A stretch of DNA of 64,000 nucleotides from Burhinus oedicnemus (lineage: Eukaryota; Chordata; Aves; Charadriiformes; Burhinidae). Where the stretch lies: contig VFFE01007124.1 in NCBI GenBank assembly GCA_008921705.1, forward strand, positions 1,203,928 to 1,267,927. Reading direction: 5' to 3'. Under the pieces are notes generated by a model. That model ran no database searches. It saw only the letters and a list, made by a program, of their open reading frames with translations, and was not told where the DNA came from. Numbering within the stretch: position 1 is the first letter of the stretch; each line of letters opens with the position of its first letter. Of the stretch, positions 39,451-52,090 are shown in pieces. The translations under genes were made by a program, and so were the position numbers.

Positions 39451-42400
39451 GAGAGGGCCTGCCTGTTATGACATGACCCTCCACTGACTGTAACAATGGA
39501 AACCCAACCACAGCTGGGGCTTCTAATAAAAATAAATTAGTGCTGCTGTTGTAAAAACAAATAAATAACATTAATAACTCCATGAGAATTCTGTCAACAC
39601 AGATGATGGGCAGGGCTGTCATAGTATTTTATTTGTTAGGTTTCTAGAACTTTGCTTTTGACTTTTTACCTTCTAGAAACAGCCATGTTACAGAAACCTC
39701 CCCAAAGAACAGTCTCTGTCTCTCCATGCAAACAGCTGAGAACTCTCCGGAGAGCTGCTAGTGAGATATATGCACTGTTTGTCAGTGGTGAAGGAGTCAA
39801 TTCAAAACCATGGTTCAAACAAATGCACTTTAAGAGCTTTTAATGTTTGTATTGGCTTTGTGTCTGCAACGCTATTTTGAGAATGGTCTGCCTAAGGCAT
39901 TTTTCTCATTTCCAAACTGAAAGGTACTTTAATGGGGCCATGCCTGCAATGGTTTAGTTCCTGTGTTGGGCTCCTTGCCGAGGCTTCCACCTGCCTGTTT
40001 AATGGCAGAGCTTTTCAACTGCTCTGCATGGAGCAATATCTGGACTTTAAAGACTTCTGCAGCGATGGTGCTCAGCATGGTATTGTGTGGCGCACCTACC
40101 TTCTGTCCCGAGGCTGAGAACAATCAGAGCTAGCCAGAGCAGGGAAAGAGTAAGAAAAAGTAATATTTAGACAGTAAACTTTCCAAGCATTCAGGAGAGA
40201 ATGGCTTGCAGATGTATATGTTTAAATGACATTTACACTCCCATTGTTTCCTTTAGCTTGGTGCTCATCTTACTCTGGTTTCTTCTGATTTAAAAAAAAA
40301 CCCACTGCTGAGAGCTGTGTTCTTCTTAGTGGGAAATAACACCCTTCCCCTTCCCTCTCAGATGTACTGAATGCTAAAGAAACAAGTAGCATTTTGGAAT
40401 TGTGTGTGTAGGGTGAAGGTCTCCCTTAGATACACAAGCTTAGTCTCTTGGGTCATTTTCACCTAGAAGAGATAGCAAAGACTTCACATGTCTAGTACAA
40501 GGGGTCGAGAGCTGAGCTGGCACAACAGTTTTGTATCACCTGCTCCAAGGCTCCAGGTGGAAGGAGAAGGAGGAAGGAAGTCTGAGCATGAAGTAGTTTT
40601 CAGGTCCATTTTTCCTTTGGCAAAGACACATATCAGAAGCAAACTTTCAGATCTTTCTTTCATAAACAGGGAGTCCAACAGGCAGATTTCTTACAATCTT
40701 TTGTTGCTCAGTAATCTTGGGGTACTTTGGTCAATCCACAGATGTGCCTGAGTCTACTCAGGTACGTCCACATCTCTGAATGTAATGTCCTCTTAAACCA
40801 GCTTAGTTATGCTGCAGTGTTCAGACCTCTGCACTGAATATGAGCACAAAAGGCTCAGGCGGTCTGACATACACTTGTGATCTTTGGGGGTACAGACTGT
40901 AAGTATGATCCTCATTTCATGCAATAATTCTCTCACTAGAAAAATCAGTGAAAGGATGTCAGTTTATACCAAGAGATCATTTTCTTTAGACTGTGCCTTC
41001 TTAATAAACAGTGCTATTAAACAGATTGTCACACCTAATGCCCAAGGCTAAGCAATGAAAAATGGCATCTTGCACTTCTGGTAGTCAGAGAAAAAAAAGA
41101 ACAACAAAACTTCCTTTCGAATTGGAATTTTTGATTGTTTTGTTTTGAGTAGTTCTCTGAATACCGGGGCATTGCAGTGAATACCTGTCACATCATCTTG
41201 ACAGTGGACCAAGTTTTAGGAATCAGCAATACAGGCAGCAATAGCTCACTACTGTCAGCTAATGCTGGAGTTAAATGCTGTTTTCTTGTACAAGTGCAGC
41301 AGAGGGGGTAAGAGGAAACATATACACCAGACACTTTCAGTTTCCTGTGTATTAGTGCTTTCATTCTACACAAATAACTCATATGTGAGTGGTGACTATC
41401 AGTATAACTAAAAAGCAACAGTTGAGCAAAGGTCATCGGGAAATAATAATGCTACCTTTTCTATAAATAGGATATCAAACAGCCACTCAAAGTCCAGTCC
41501 ATCACACACCCAAATCAAGGACTACAGAGACTTTTGCAGGCTTTGCAACACACTTGCCATTTGTTACATATTCACTGAAAATTTCTATTTAATTTGCCCA
41601 ACAGCCTCTCCCCAGATGGCCAGGATATTTTGGCATCCAACTCTGCAACATCTCTATTTTTGATTTTCTGTCTTGGAAATTGGTTTTGTGGTTCAACCAC
41701 ACTTTTTTTTAAACTTCCTATGATTGACATATGATCTGAGCTTGGCTAGAGCAAAGGGACATGCTGCATGACACATCATCAAGAGAAAACCTGCCCAGAC
41801 ACGGAGTTTGTATAGTCTTGGTTTGACTGGCAAAGAAGGAGGTCCGAATCAAAATATTTGATTATAAAGATATAGAGAAGCAGGCCTATGAGATTAATGT
41901 GAAGGCAGGAAGAGAAATTAGATGTCTAATCTAATGGGACCAGTCCTACATACGGTGTACTTTGTAGCTCCTTGGGACTTTGTTGAACAGACAGTCTGCA
42001 CACCAACCGCAACTGAAAGAGCTTGTCACTCCAAGGGTCACTTTGGTGCTGCCCTGCCCACAGAACGTGACAAGTTGCAGCACACAGTCATGCTCAGGCT
42101 CCAGCTTAAGAGTGTGAATTAAGAGGCTGATCTATCTCATCCCATGCTGACACATAGCATTTGTTTATCCTGAGGTGGAGGATGAGTGAGTCTGCTGATA
42201 CTTCTAATAACTCAAGTCCCGATGCAGTCTGCTTCTCTTGGTGCCATGTTCAATTAATTGCACATTTGTCTCATAGAAATTCAGAAGTATTGATTAAGTT
42301 ACATATTGGTGTACAGTCACGTATACAAGTCACAAGCAAACCAAAATGTGATCATAACCCGTAAATCATGATCCTTTCACAGCTGAGGAGTCTGTGAGGC

Positions 42401-45400
42401 TTTTTATTACACTCATTCAAAATCAGTATCATACCATGTGGACTTGACTTACACAGTGTCAGTGAGGGAAGAATTGCACCCTCTGAAGCCAGCAGACTTA
42501 ACTAAGACTCTTCAGGATTGCTTTTATTATATGATTTTGTTTGCATGCCTTTGCATATGCACTTGCAAAACAGCAAGTACCTGATACAGACAGAAAAAGC
42601 AATAATTTACTAAGAATCAAGTAGCTTAAATCATTCCTGTGAAGAATTTACATAGGTATGTAAGTAACAAGCATCTGGAGCTAAAGATCAAACTTGATTC
42701 AATGCAGATCAATATTTCTGAACACATGTGAATTGCTAAAAGTACAACACACAACACAACTGTGTAACCCAACAGAAAATCAGCTACACTTGGGTTCATT
42801 TTAAAAATACCAAACATTGGTTTTCACCAAAGCCTTCTTCCTATTCTTTTTTTTTTTTTTTAAACTAAACTGTCATTCACGACAGGACTGAATGGAAATG
42901 ATCAAACTGCAGTCACTAGAAAGACTTCTGTACATATTGGATTCGATTCTACTGGAGTAGCTTGAAGCAAATATTTATATATACTTCCATGAGTTTATTT
43001 TCTTAGGGAGAATGAAAATAGTAACTCCTTGGAGCAGGGGATGGAGAAAATCAGCCTTCCACAGAAACCACAACTGAGCAGAATTTGATAACAGTGCAGA
43101 ATAAGTAGTACTATGATATTTAAGTTTCACTAAAGACTTATCTTCCTTTGGGAATTGCCTATATACTTAAAACTGGTTACCCACCTTCATTTGAGCGTTC
43201 TGAAATACTGATTTCAACAGAGGTATTTTGATGTTTTATCAGCATATTGGGAAACCAAGTCTGAGCTATTTTAAGCAGAAGTCAAAGCAATTCCATTTCC
43301 ATTGCCTCAAGACATAACAGACAGCCAATTATTTCCATCTCCCCCTTCAAGCACACATGAAATTAGCAATATCACCCAATCACATTTCAAAGCTACATAA
43401 CCGTTTTCTAAATAAGTTAAATACTGAGCCAAGACTGAAAACATACCAAAATAAAGGAAGCTCAAGAGAAGGAGGCAGGTTATTTCCGGCACCTTGCCCA
43501 GTACCAATAATTTCATCATCTCTATACAGAAAACAGGCAGGTATCATGTGATGTTGAGTAATGAGGAGTAAAGGCTAAGCTCTATTGGGTTTCAAGGCTT
43601 GATAAAGTGTAGCTTAGCATGTAGAGGTTTTAGCGTTCTTTCCTAAACCTAAAAAAATCTTTTCACCCTTCCCTTTCAGGCACATTAAAGCACCTTTTCT
43701 CAGTTCTTAACATCAATCTGTCCCTGACACAAGTAACACAGAAAGGAAACTGGACAGTCACTTGAGCAGACCCTGTTGTTTTCTTCCACTGAAGAATTTC
43801 TAGCACTCTGGGATTCCTCACTGTGAGGGAGGTGTATGAGCTGACACAGGCAGGATGCAGGAACAACCACAAAACCACGGATGAAATAAAAAAAGTAAAT
43901 TTAATCTCGATACCTTGCAAACCGGGGATCTCCGAAGCCGCACCCGGGCAGAGGCACACAAGTGGGGACACAGACATTGTGGAGCTCAGTCCTTGCTAGA
44001 GAGTTTTTCCTCATTAGCAAGGGAGTCCTTGCTAGTGAGAGAGAGTTCAAACCTGCTGTTCTTGCCTGTATATCAGGGATTCAGGCACGAGTAGTTTTCC
44101 ACTGTGCTTTGATCTTCTCTGACAGCAGGGCAGGAATCTCAGGCATGTTCGATAAGGTGCCTCTGAGTCCATCACAGCCCTATGTTACCTAAGTGCAGAT
44201 GTTGTACTTGTTGAGCACATAAGACTAAACAATGATCAGTCTGAGATACGTGTTTTCCAACACCCTAGGTGCAAGTCATTTGAGCATATTTACAATCTTC
44301 CTTGCCGATCTTCTGTTACTTTCTCACAGGAGGTAAAGAAACTGCCCTATCTTGGCATATCTGAAGACAGAAACATTAGCAGGAACATGCAGCAGTTGGG
44401 GTGATTTGAATTGGTCAAAGACCAGCATTGTCAGTTGGATGGGAGAAACTTCCAGTCCAGAGTGAAGATTTGAGAAATGAGAAAATGTCTTTGAAATCAG
44501 TTTATTTCAAATAAATATAATTTATTTTACCTAAGATTGTAGAGCACCTGGAGCAAAAGTTTCTGCTATCTCTATAACTCTGAATCCTGCTCTTATAGAT
44601 TCTCTTCAGGAAGGGAATGTAAAAGGCCTATCTGTTCAGTCCCTACCAAACTTTGCTTTTTCATTTGGTTCTTACTAAGACGATAAGTAATGCCCAGGAA
44701 AATGAGTCCCCAGCACAGATGAGACCTCTAAGTATGACTGCAATCCAAATAATAACAAATTAGAAAAAAATCCAATGAATTATTTTTCCCATTGAAAATT
44801 GAGCATTAATTGCATTTTTATTATTCTGCAGGAAAGAATTGCTTGCCACAGAATTCTCATCAGGGAAAAAAAATCACACCCAAATACTTTTTTGGATGTC
44901 GACATCCATTTCAGTAAATAAATGAATCCATTCTATGGCTGAAGGTGAGTAGTTCTGGGTGTCTTATAGTATTTGCATCCCTAAAGCCTGCTTTTTTGCC
45001 AAACTTCATCACTCATAAAACAGTGCAGTATCAGAGCAGACCCTGCAGTGTAATGCAGATACCATTCAGGTCCTGGGGGAGAGAATAAAACAAGAGAGGC
45101 TTGGAACTATGGGTCCCATGAGACAAGACCACAAAACAGACACAGAGATTTATTTCTATTTTAACTAAATCTCATTTTCTGATGGGGAAAAATTCAGTCT
45201 GAATTGTCTTTTCTGACCTCATTTATTGTTCAAGTACAAAGCTAGAGAATGAATTGCATTCATTCGTTTTATAACATCAGAAGCAAAAGTCAAAGTGCTC
45301 TCAGTCTAGTTTCATTCCATGTATTTAAAAAAATGTTTTGTATTGTCAATAAAGTAGCAAGTCTTGATTTGTGCAGAGCTCATGATAATAAAATTGCACA

Positions 45401-48400
45401 CCAACAACACTTTTGTCTGCAAATACGGTCAAAGGTGGAAATGACAGACATGAAAAGATACACCAACCAAATAAAGACCATGACTTGAAAAGTAAAATAG
45501 TAAGTTAATGGTCCTGAAACCACAGGTCTCCACGACTTGTTTAAGGCATGTGGAAGGACAGACTGTTTTTGACTAAGCTGCTTCACTCTGTCAAATAGTT
45601 ATTCCTCATGAAAGCTCATCTGAGCTTTTCAACCCACAACAAACTTCCATTATACTGTCTTTCATTCAGATTTGGAACTGGAACAAACATCAGCTTGTCA
45701 GGATTTCTTCAAGATAGAAATTCTGAGGGAAGTTGCTCAGCTCTTTTGGTCAGTTGTCATGAAAGATAAATGATTGTCCAAGCAGAAGTATGCCAGGGCT
45801 TCCTCCATGCATTAGAAACGTGAAAACAACTATGGGTGCCCTGGCTGAGATCAGGTTGAGGATTGCCCTCCTACCACAAAGGACCTGTGTGACTTCTGCT
45901 GGACAGCTCCAGAGGGCCAGCCACAAGAAAGGCAAAAATGGCAAAGACGGTTAACAGTGGTACCCTCACTACATACCCACACAGAGCCTTCTCCCTGGTA
46001 AAGCCAGTTCCGCTATTGCTAACTATGACAGTAGTGAAGAAATTCCTCTGTTTCCATTAAAGCCTATAACAGCTGTTCAGCTTCCATAGTGTCAGGCTGA
46101 ATTCTGCAAAGAGGTTTTAAAAAGTCCAAGTTACTCCTGTGCATGAGGGTCACAGCTTTTGTATTTTGTTCATTTATTTTACAGTAAAGAATATGCGTTT
46201 TCAGTTATCTGCCTATAGTTGCAGAAGCTGCTTGTCTGTACTCTTCTGCCCTGAATATCATGAGTAGTCATCATGTATTTCTCACAGATTTCCTTCCTGA
46301 ATGACCTGTAACACACTGTGTAAAGGCTTCCTTTGTTAAAACATGACGGTACAAATGGGCAGCACAGGTAAGGTGGGTCAGTTCATACTGCACATCCCTA
46401 GAGGAAATAACCAGATACTTTTTCATTGGGACTCTAAGTGAGGCAGAACTCAGTGAATGAGAACCATTCACAAACAGAATCTATACATAGCAGACTGTAT
46501 ATTTGTCAAAGCCACCTCCACATTGCCTTGTGCATGACATACACACTGACAGACAGTTCTGCTGAAGCCTGCAATTGGAATATGCAATTCATCTGTGTAA
46601 AAACAAGCAAACAAACAAACACAGCAAAAGGATACCAAAATGAGTTGAATTTTGGGCATGGTTCAGCTCCAGAACCCATTGTGCTCGAATTCACCTTCTC
46701 CAGTGTATTAACCTGCCACCTGATCAACATCACCTCCAGCTGAGATGAGGACCATTTCTATTTACACAGGGCATAAGGAAAAAGGTCTAGGAAAACACAG
46801 GCATGGCCAAAACTGGACATGCAGAAAGGGACTTCCTTACTCAGCTTCCTCTAACTAAATATACCCTCCGATTTGAGCAAGATAACTACCTTCTTTTCCT
46901 TGTTGGGGGCCTTCCTTAGACCTTTCTGCCCTCTTCCAAATGATTCTTCTTTCCCTTGTTGATAAACCCTTTTCTGAGCTGGTTTTCAGTGATGGAGCAA
47001 GCAATGAGATTTATTTGTTTAATGGCACCCTACACACACAGACAAAAAAGTCTCATTTGAACAGTCCACCTTCTCTCCTTAAATTCTCCTTCAAAGTACC
47101 CCAGACAGGACCTTACCATCATGTTTCTCAGTGATGCCTCGAGGAGAAGCTGAGGTTCTACTCGCAAAACAGGGTCTAAGTATGGGAGGAGCAAAGCATG
47201 GCACCACTCTGTAACAGTCTGGATAACCCAGCAATACTCTTGGATAGCACAACTATTCTTCTTAATCCCTCCCCTCTATATTTACAGCCCAGACATCTCT
47301 TTCGAAGGGCAGGGCCTCAACACAGCTGCTGTATCTGTCCTTAGGCCAAGAGGCCTACTTCTGGCAGTTTTCTGGCAGAGCAGCTCTAGATGTATCTGAT
47401 TTGGGCATTCCCAAAGTAATGTCATGACATCTTGGGTTCTGTCCTGCAGATGGCTACCACCCAAGTGCAAAGACTCTGCTGTTTCTGCATAATTCACAAG
47501 AAATCCTGGTATCAACCTATCTTGTGACCATCAGTAAGAGCTGGGAATCCTGGCCATTCCAGCATCCAGCCTTGAAACTGAGTTGCTACTGGTAACTGAC
47601 CCAACTTCAGAAATCACTTTTGGTCTCTGATATAAGTCCCAGGACTATATTTCAAAGGACTATTTCCTTTACACACCCACTTGTATGCTGAGGACCTAAA
47701 TTTCCTTCCTATCAAAATCTGGACTGGGCTCATAGCCTTCCAAATAAATCATTTCCAAGCTCCCATTAATCATTTATTTTTCATCTTCACTATAAAGATT
47801 ATCCTTCCCTGGTAATTTGAATCTGGATCACATGGAAATTTTGTATGATTCAATTTCATTTTTGCTCAGCGAGTGTCCTGCCCATGGTTGGTGAGAAGAT
47901 GGGTGAGTTTTTCCAAAGTGACAGTTGTTACATACTTTTTTACTTATTTCAAGTATGCATATATGCTGATTAAAAGCAGCCATTTTCCCAGGCAGAAGGC
48001 TACTGAGTGTTTATCTTTCAGTCACAGACGTCCAGGCCATTTCCATGGAACACACGTTGTAGCTGGCATGACCAGTGACACTGATTACATTTCAATATGT
48101 TTTCTAGATCTTCCTGGTGACCTAAATAGCTCCAAGCCAAAGATTTCACATGAAAAATGCAGGATATACTTCACATAACCCTGTGAAAACATGATCCCAT
48201 CCAGTCAAAGAATAGTATCTCATGCTTCACAAAATGCCTCACCGTTACCAGGTTTTGCCAGTCTTGTAGCAGATGCTGCCAGATCCAAGAAAGGAGAGAA
48301 TTTTAGCATTTCTTTTCAGGGAAGCCTTTACCGTTCAGCATTTCATGAATTTATTTTCCCTCCTACCTGTTGTACAAATACAGCCAATGGCATCAAGACC

Positions 48401-49860
48401 AGTATCCCATGTTCTGTGCTATGGGCCCTCTTCAGTAAGACAGAAGTTCAGCTCTACATCTAGGAAGATGCTAGGGCTGGTGAGAAGTTCACAGCTGTTT
48501 TGCTCTCTGTCATTTTACTAGAAGGTCTCCCATGCAGACAGTGTTCAGGGGTGAAGAGGGGCAGGGATGGGAGGTTGTAGGGTGTATTTTTTTTCCCAAA
48601 TGAAACATAGATGCTATCTTTCTCTCTGGGAATTGCCCCATTCAGCTTTAGCCAGTATCTGGATGCATATCTGGCTTGTCATTCTCTGATATCACTCAAA
48701 CGGTGTGAAACAACTACCCCTGCCCTCCAGACAATGCACCACAAGACAGATTAAATCCTTGTCTAGGGCATAGAGTCACCAGGGAGTTTAAACTGTTCAA
48801 ATAGATTTGTAGAGATTTCCTGTCTCCTTTCTCACAAGCAGACACGAGGGCTCTAATAAGGCTGAAGCTCTGGAAGAAACGTGACATTATCCTATACAAG
48901 AAATATGCTCACAGTTCTATTGTATTCCAAGGCTTCATTGTAGTCAGTTGCCGTGATTCCATCTTTCCTTCCTATGCAGTAGCCCAGACACAATATTTCT
49001 CATCTCCAGGAAACAAAAAATAATTTGGTAGAACATGAATTCCTTTGCTTTCTGTCTTTACAGCTCCTTTTCTAATACTGACAGGTTTTCAGCATTATTT
49101 CTGCCAGTGCTGTCACTCCTCAGTACAGGTTATCCTGTGCTAAGCAGTGACACATTTACTGTGAGTCTCTGGAAAATGTTCACAATTCCTGCAACAACTT
49201 ATTAAACTCATATAAACATCTGCAAGTGACTGTAATGTTAAATTTCTTTCAGTTCTCCTTTGATCCTATCTTTTGGCATTCCTGAAACATATCAACGTAC
49301 TGATATCAGTACTTACTCACCAGTAGAGTAAACGCTTTATCAGCAGATCTCGGTCCTTGCTACACATGGCTTTGTATTTTCCATAAGATGCAAAGAGTTT
49401 TCCCGTTTAATTATGAACACTATGATGCTAACCTTTCCTACCCATCTACATCAATCCCTGCCTTCCTCTCCGAGAAGGAAAGCAACCAGTCCCTCTGATC
49501 AGGTACTTCAAATTACTATTAATATTACCCTAAAAATTACACTATCTAAAATTGCAAACCTATTTCTAATACCTGAGAGTTTGTGCTATTGGTCTTTTTC
49601 AGAGGCTACAGATAATTATCTTATTTGCATTTAGTACCTGCAGTCCCTTACCACCTAGCAGATTTTACTTCAGCCTCAAGATCACTAAAAGTGTGAATTT
49701 TTTCCTCAAGGAGAAATTCCTAATGCTTTGGGCCACATCCACTTCCCCTTCTGCCAGCAATTGTCTCTGAATTCTTACATTATTAACACCACAAACTACA
49801 CTGTCCCTCTAGGACATTTCTAAAAGAAAAATGTTCAGCTCATCTGTTTTAGCTCCACCA
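39451..49860. other. Long non-coding stretch, no gene seen
   Basis: More than 10 kb without an exon, RNA gene or LTR that I can support. Items seen: T15 (42847-42861), a short (CAAA)n run at 46602-46624, and a small CpG-richer patch at 43918-43955 (several CG within 'ccggggatctccgaagccgc') lying between opposing open frames of 104 (minus) and 76 (plus) codons. The 104-codon minus frame at 43663-43977 has a hydrophobic segment near codons 29-43 but no recognisable family. Confidence 0.45.
42847..42861 (+). repeat. Poly(T) run, 15 T
   Basis: An uninterrupted T15. On the minus strand it would be a poly(A) tail, but no minus-strand retrocopy was recognised next to it. Confidence 0.75.
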
Positions 49861-51193
49861 CAGTCACTGGGTCATGGCCTAATGTCCAGAGCAGCACTCG
49901 TTGCAGAGGCTATTTGCAATAGATGTCCCCTCTACACCAACACAAAACCCCAGGTCCTGGACTGGTGGATTACTTCCTCATAGCCTTCCCATTCCTAGAT
50001 CCAGATCTGGGCTGCATCTGCTCCTTGCTAGTCCCTGCTGGCCTTCCCTGCCCCACTCCAGCAAGTGGGAGACTGGCAGGAGGGGAAGCTGGTCAGCCAC
50101 AAGGGTACTGCTGCCATTAGCCCAGAAGGCACAAGCCTGCCAGGCCCCATAGAGGCTGGCACAACCAGGGGCAATGACAGTGTCTGCAAATGAAAGATCT
50201 TCTCACCTCCTCCCAAGCTTCCTGTAACTTTTCTCGAGGTGATCCAGATGCTGCCACAGCTGTTGCATACTTCCCCATGAGCCAGTTATCATCTCAACAT
50301 GGTGCTTCAGTGCTAAATCCCCATCCTGTGCCAACGCTTGCATGAGCAGATTGTTCCACAAGCATGAGCTCTGCAACCCACACCCCACTACGACATTTCA
50401 GTTTCAACCACAGCCAGAGGTCACAAGCCATTATATACAACCAGGTTCCCCTGGGATCCATCTCTTTCCTGGAATCATTGTCAGAGCATCTCTTTGGTTA
50501 GGTCACATCAGTTCAGTATGGCCAGCCTCAACAAGAGGGCAGAATTTCATGTGGACTAGAGAAAAGATAGGGAGATGCTCTAGGGGGTTGTTGGTCCCAG
50601 TCATGACCACTTGGCACGGTGCCAGGCTTCAGCATCATGTCACAGTTTTGTGATCAGGGCTGTGCCTGCTCCTGGCTAGACCCCCCAGGAGTAATGGACA
50701 AATAGATTGGCCAGCTCATCAGAGGGTCACTTAGCTAATGTCACCTATTGCACAGAAAGAACAAAGTCTACTCCTGGTAGCCCCCATCTTTAAAACTCGC
50801 TAACGCCGTTGCTGCTAACACTTGTGCTAGTCTGCTGACAGCATTGCCATGTGTTACATCAGGGCCACTGCTTGTTGAACCATCTGCCAATGTTGTCCAT
50901 GTTGCTTCTGCTCCTGGTAGACCAGCTGTTGCCATCGGGCAGCCATTTATTGTGGCATTTGGTGCTGCTTTGTCAGTTGTCTGCTTGCATATATATTATA
51001 CATTGGCCTGAATGATGATGACTTCCATTCTCAGCAGTTCAAAAGCCAAAGTTTGTAACACTTTTGCTCTTTATTACTGAAACTCTGCTGCCCAAATTAT
51101 CCAAATGAGTTGTAAAATGTCTCCTCTCCCATGGCACAGAGCTGGAGTACAAATCTGCTCAAACATCATCCAGACGCTGTGAATTGCTGTCTG
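49861..51193. other. GC-richer stretch with repeated CTCCTGGTAG-like words, possibly decayed coding sequence
   Basis: This block is visibly more GC-rich than its flanks. Words like 'ctcctggtag' recur (about 50661, 50773 and 50912). Apart from the minus-strand frames described separately, plus frames of 65-103 codons occur without recognisable domains. Confidence 0.3.
50207..50388 (-). pseudogene. Exon-like minus-strand frame, unknown, possibly decayed gene
   Basis: On the minus strand an open frame ends with a helical, Q/L/H-rich segment containing 'MQQLWQHLDHLEKSYRKLG'. It is followed exactly by GAG|GTGAGA, a strong donor-like site that also supplies the stop if unspliced. A possible but poor acceptor (gtgggttgcag) lies just upstream, near 50370. 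About 470 bases further upstream on the same strand (50855-50945), a second Q-rich frame reads 'ARWQQLVYQEQKQHGQHW' before a stop. The pair suggests remnants of one coiled-coil-like coding region broken by stops. No family is recognised, and chance cannot be excluded. Confidence 0.2.
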
Positions 51194-51314
51194 GCCCCTG
51201 AGCAACCTAATCTAACTCTGTAGTGGATCCCACTATGAAGCTGGCCTGCTTTGAGCAAAAGATTAGACCAGATGACTTGCAGAAGTCCCCCTGCAGTCAG
51301 CATTATTCTGTGGT
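51194..51314 (+). mobile_element. CR1 LINE 3' end
   Basis: The sequence reads 'gcccctgagcaacctaatct', a variable middle, 'gattagaccagatgacttgc', 'agaagtccccctgcagtc' and 'attattctgtggt'. This matches the sense-strand avian CR1 3' end (gcaacctgatctag, ggttggactagatgacct, ccagaggtcccttccaacc, attctatgatt). It is in plus orientation and 5'-truncated. Confidence 0.85.
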
Positions 51315-51670
51315 CTAGACAAATAGAGATTAAGTTGCAACTCTCATCCCTATTTTTGCTTCCAAGTAAATACACCCATTCTAGAGTTATCAACACTGCA
51401 AATATAAGCACCAGGTTGGAAAAGACAACATCTTTTTAATCCTGTGGGTCACAGCATGGCTTCTACAGGATACTTCTACCTACGCTCATACAAGTAGATA
51501 CAAACTCATCTGCCTGCACTCTTAGAGCTGTGCCCAGCAAATATACCCTCTCACTTCGCAGTTATGCAGAACTGCTTTTCCTGTTGTCAGGATACAATAC
51601 AAATAGCATGAACCTACCGACATACTTTTTGATTCCTACCTGCTTTAAGCATTATGAAAAAAATAATTTC

Positions 51671-51718
51671 TCCTCTTTTGCCTCAATCTTCCATCTGTAA
51701 AATAGAAATCATTATGGC
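51671..51718 (+). repeat. MIR 3'-part fragment
   Basis: 'cttttgcctcaatcttccat' followed by 'ctgtaaaatagaaatcatta' is a close match to the MIR segment 'ctgtgcctcagtttcctcat / ctgtaaaatggggataata'. Only this short block is preserved. Confidence 0.65.
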
Positions 51719-51779
51719 AGAAAGATACAACTTTTTGCTATCTATTGATATATAAGACTTCCATTTCTCTATTTGCTAC

Positions 51780-52090
51780 TGTCTAGTTCTGAATGAATGT
51801 GAAGGTTCTCCACAATTTTCATTCAAATTACTTCTTCAGAATATTGATCTTTTAACTTCATGTTTATTGACCTTTTAATATGATGTTTTAACAGGAGTTT
51901 GGATCTCAAATAGTCATCTAGCTCTGGAAAACAAAATTTTTCATTTAAATGATGCCGAAAGTGTAACTTCTTGCTGGTTTTGCTCAAAATTGAGTGTGAA
52001 AATCAAAAACTGATGGAAACTGTCATTTATACTGGAAGTTGTTCTGGCTTGGAAAAAAAAATCAGCATTTTCTAAATTATATTTCCCTCA
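51780..52090. repeat. Possible old AT-rich dispersed repeat
   Basis: The stretch is dominated by 'ttttcatt', 'aaaatttt', 'tcaaaattgagtgtgaaaat' and 'ggaaact' words, similar in style to the blocks at 6.3-6.9 kb and 55.6-55.8 kb. A shared family is an inference and the boundaries are arbitrary. Confidence 0.2.

Noticed and set aside
43663..44192. Opposed open frames around a small CpG-richer patch, considered as a bidirectional promoter
   Set aside because: The patch is only about 40 bases, far short of a CpG island, and neither frame has a recognisable domain.
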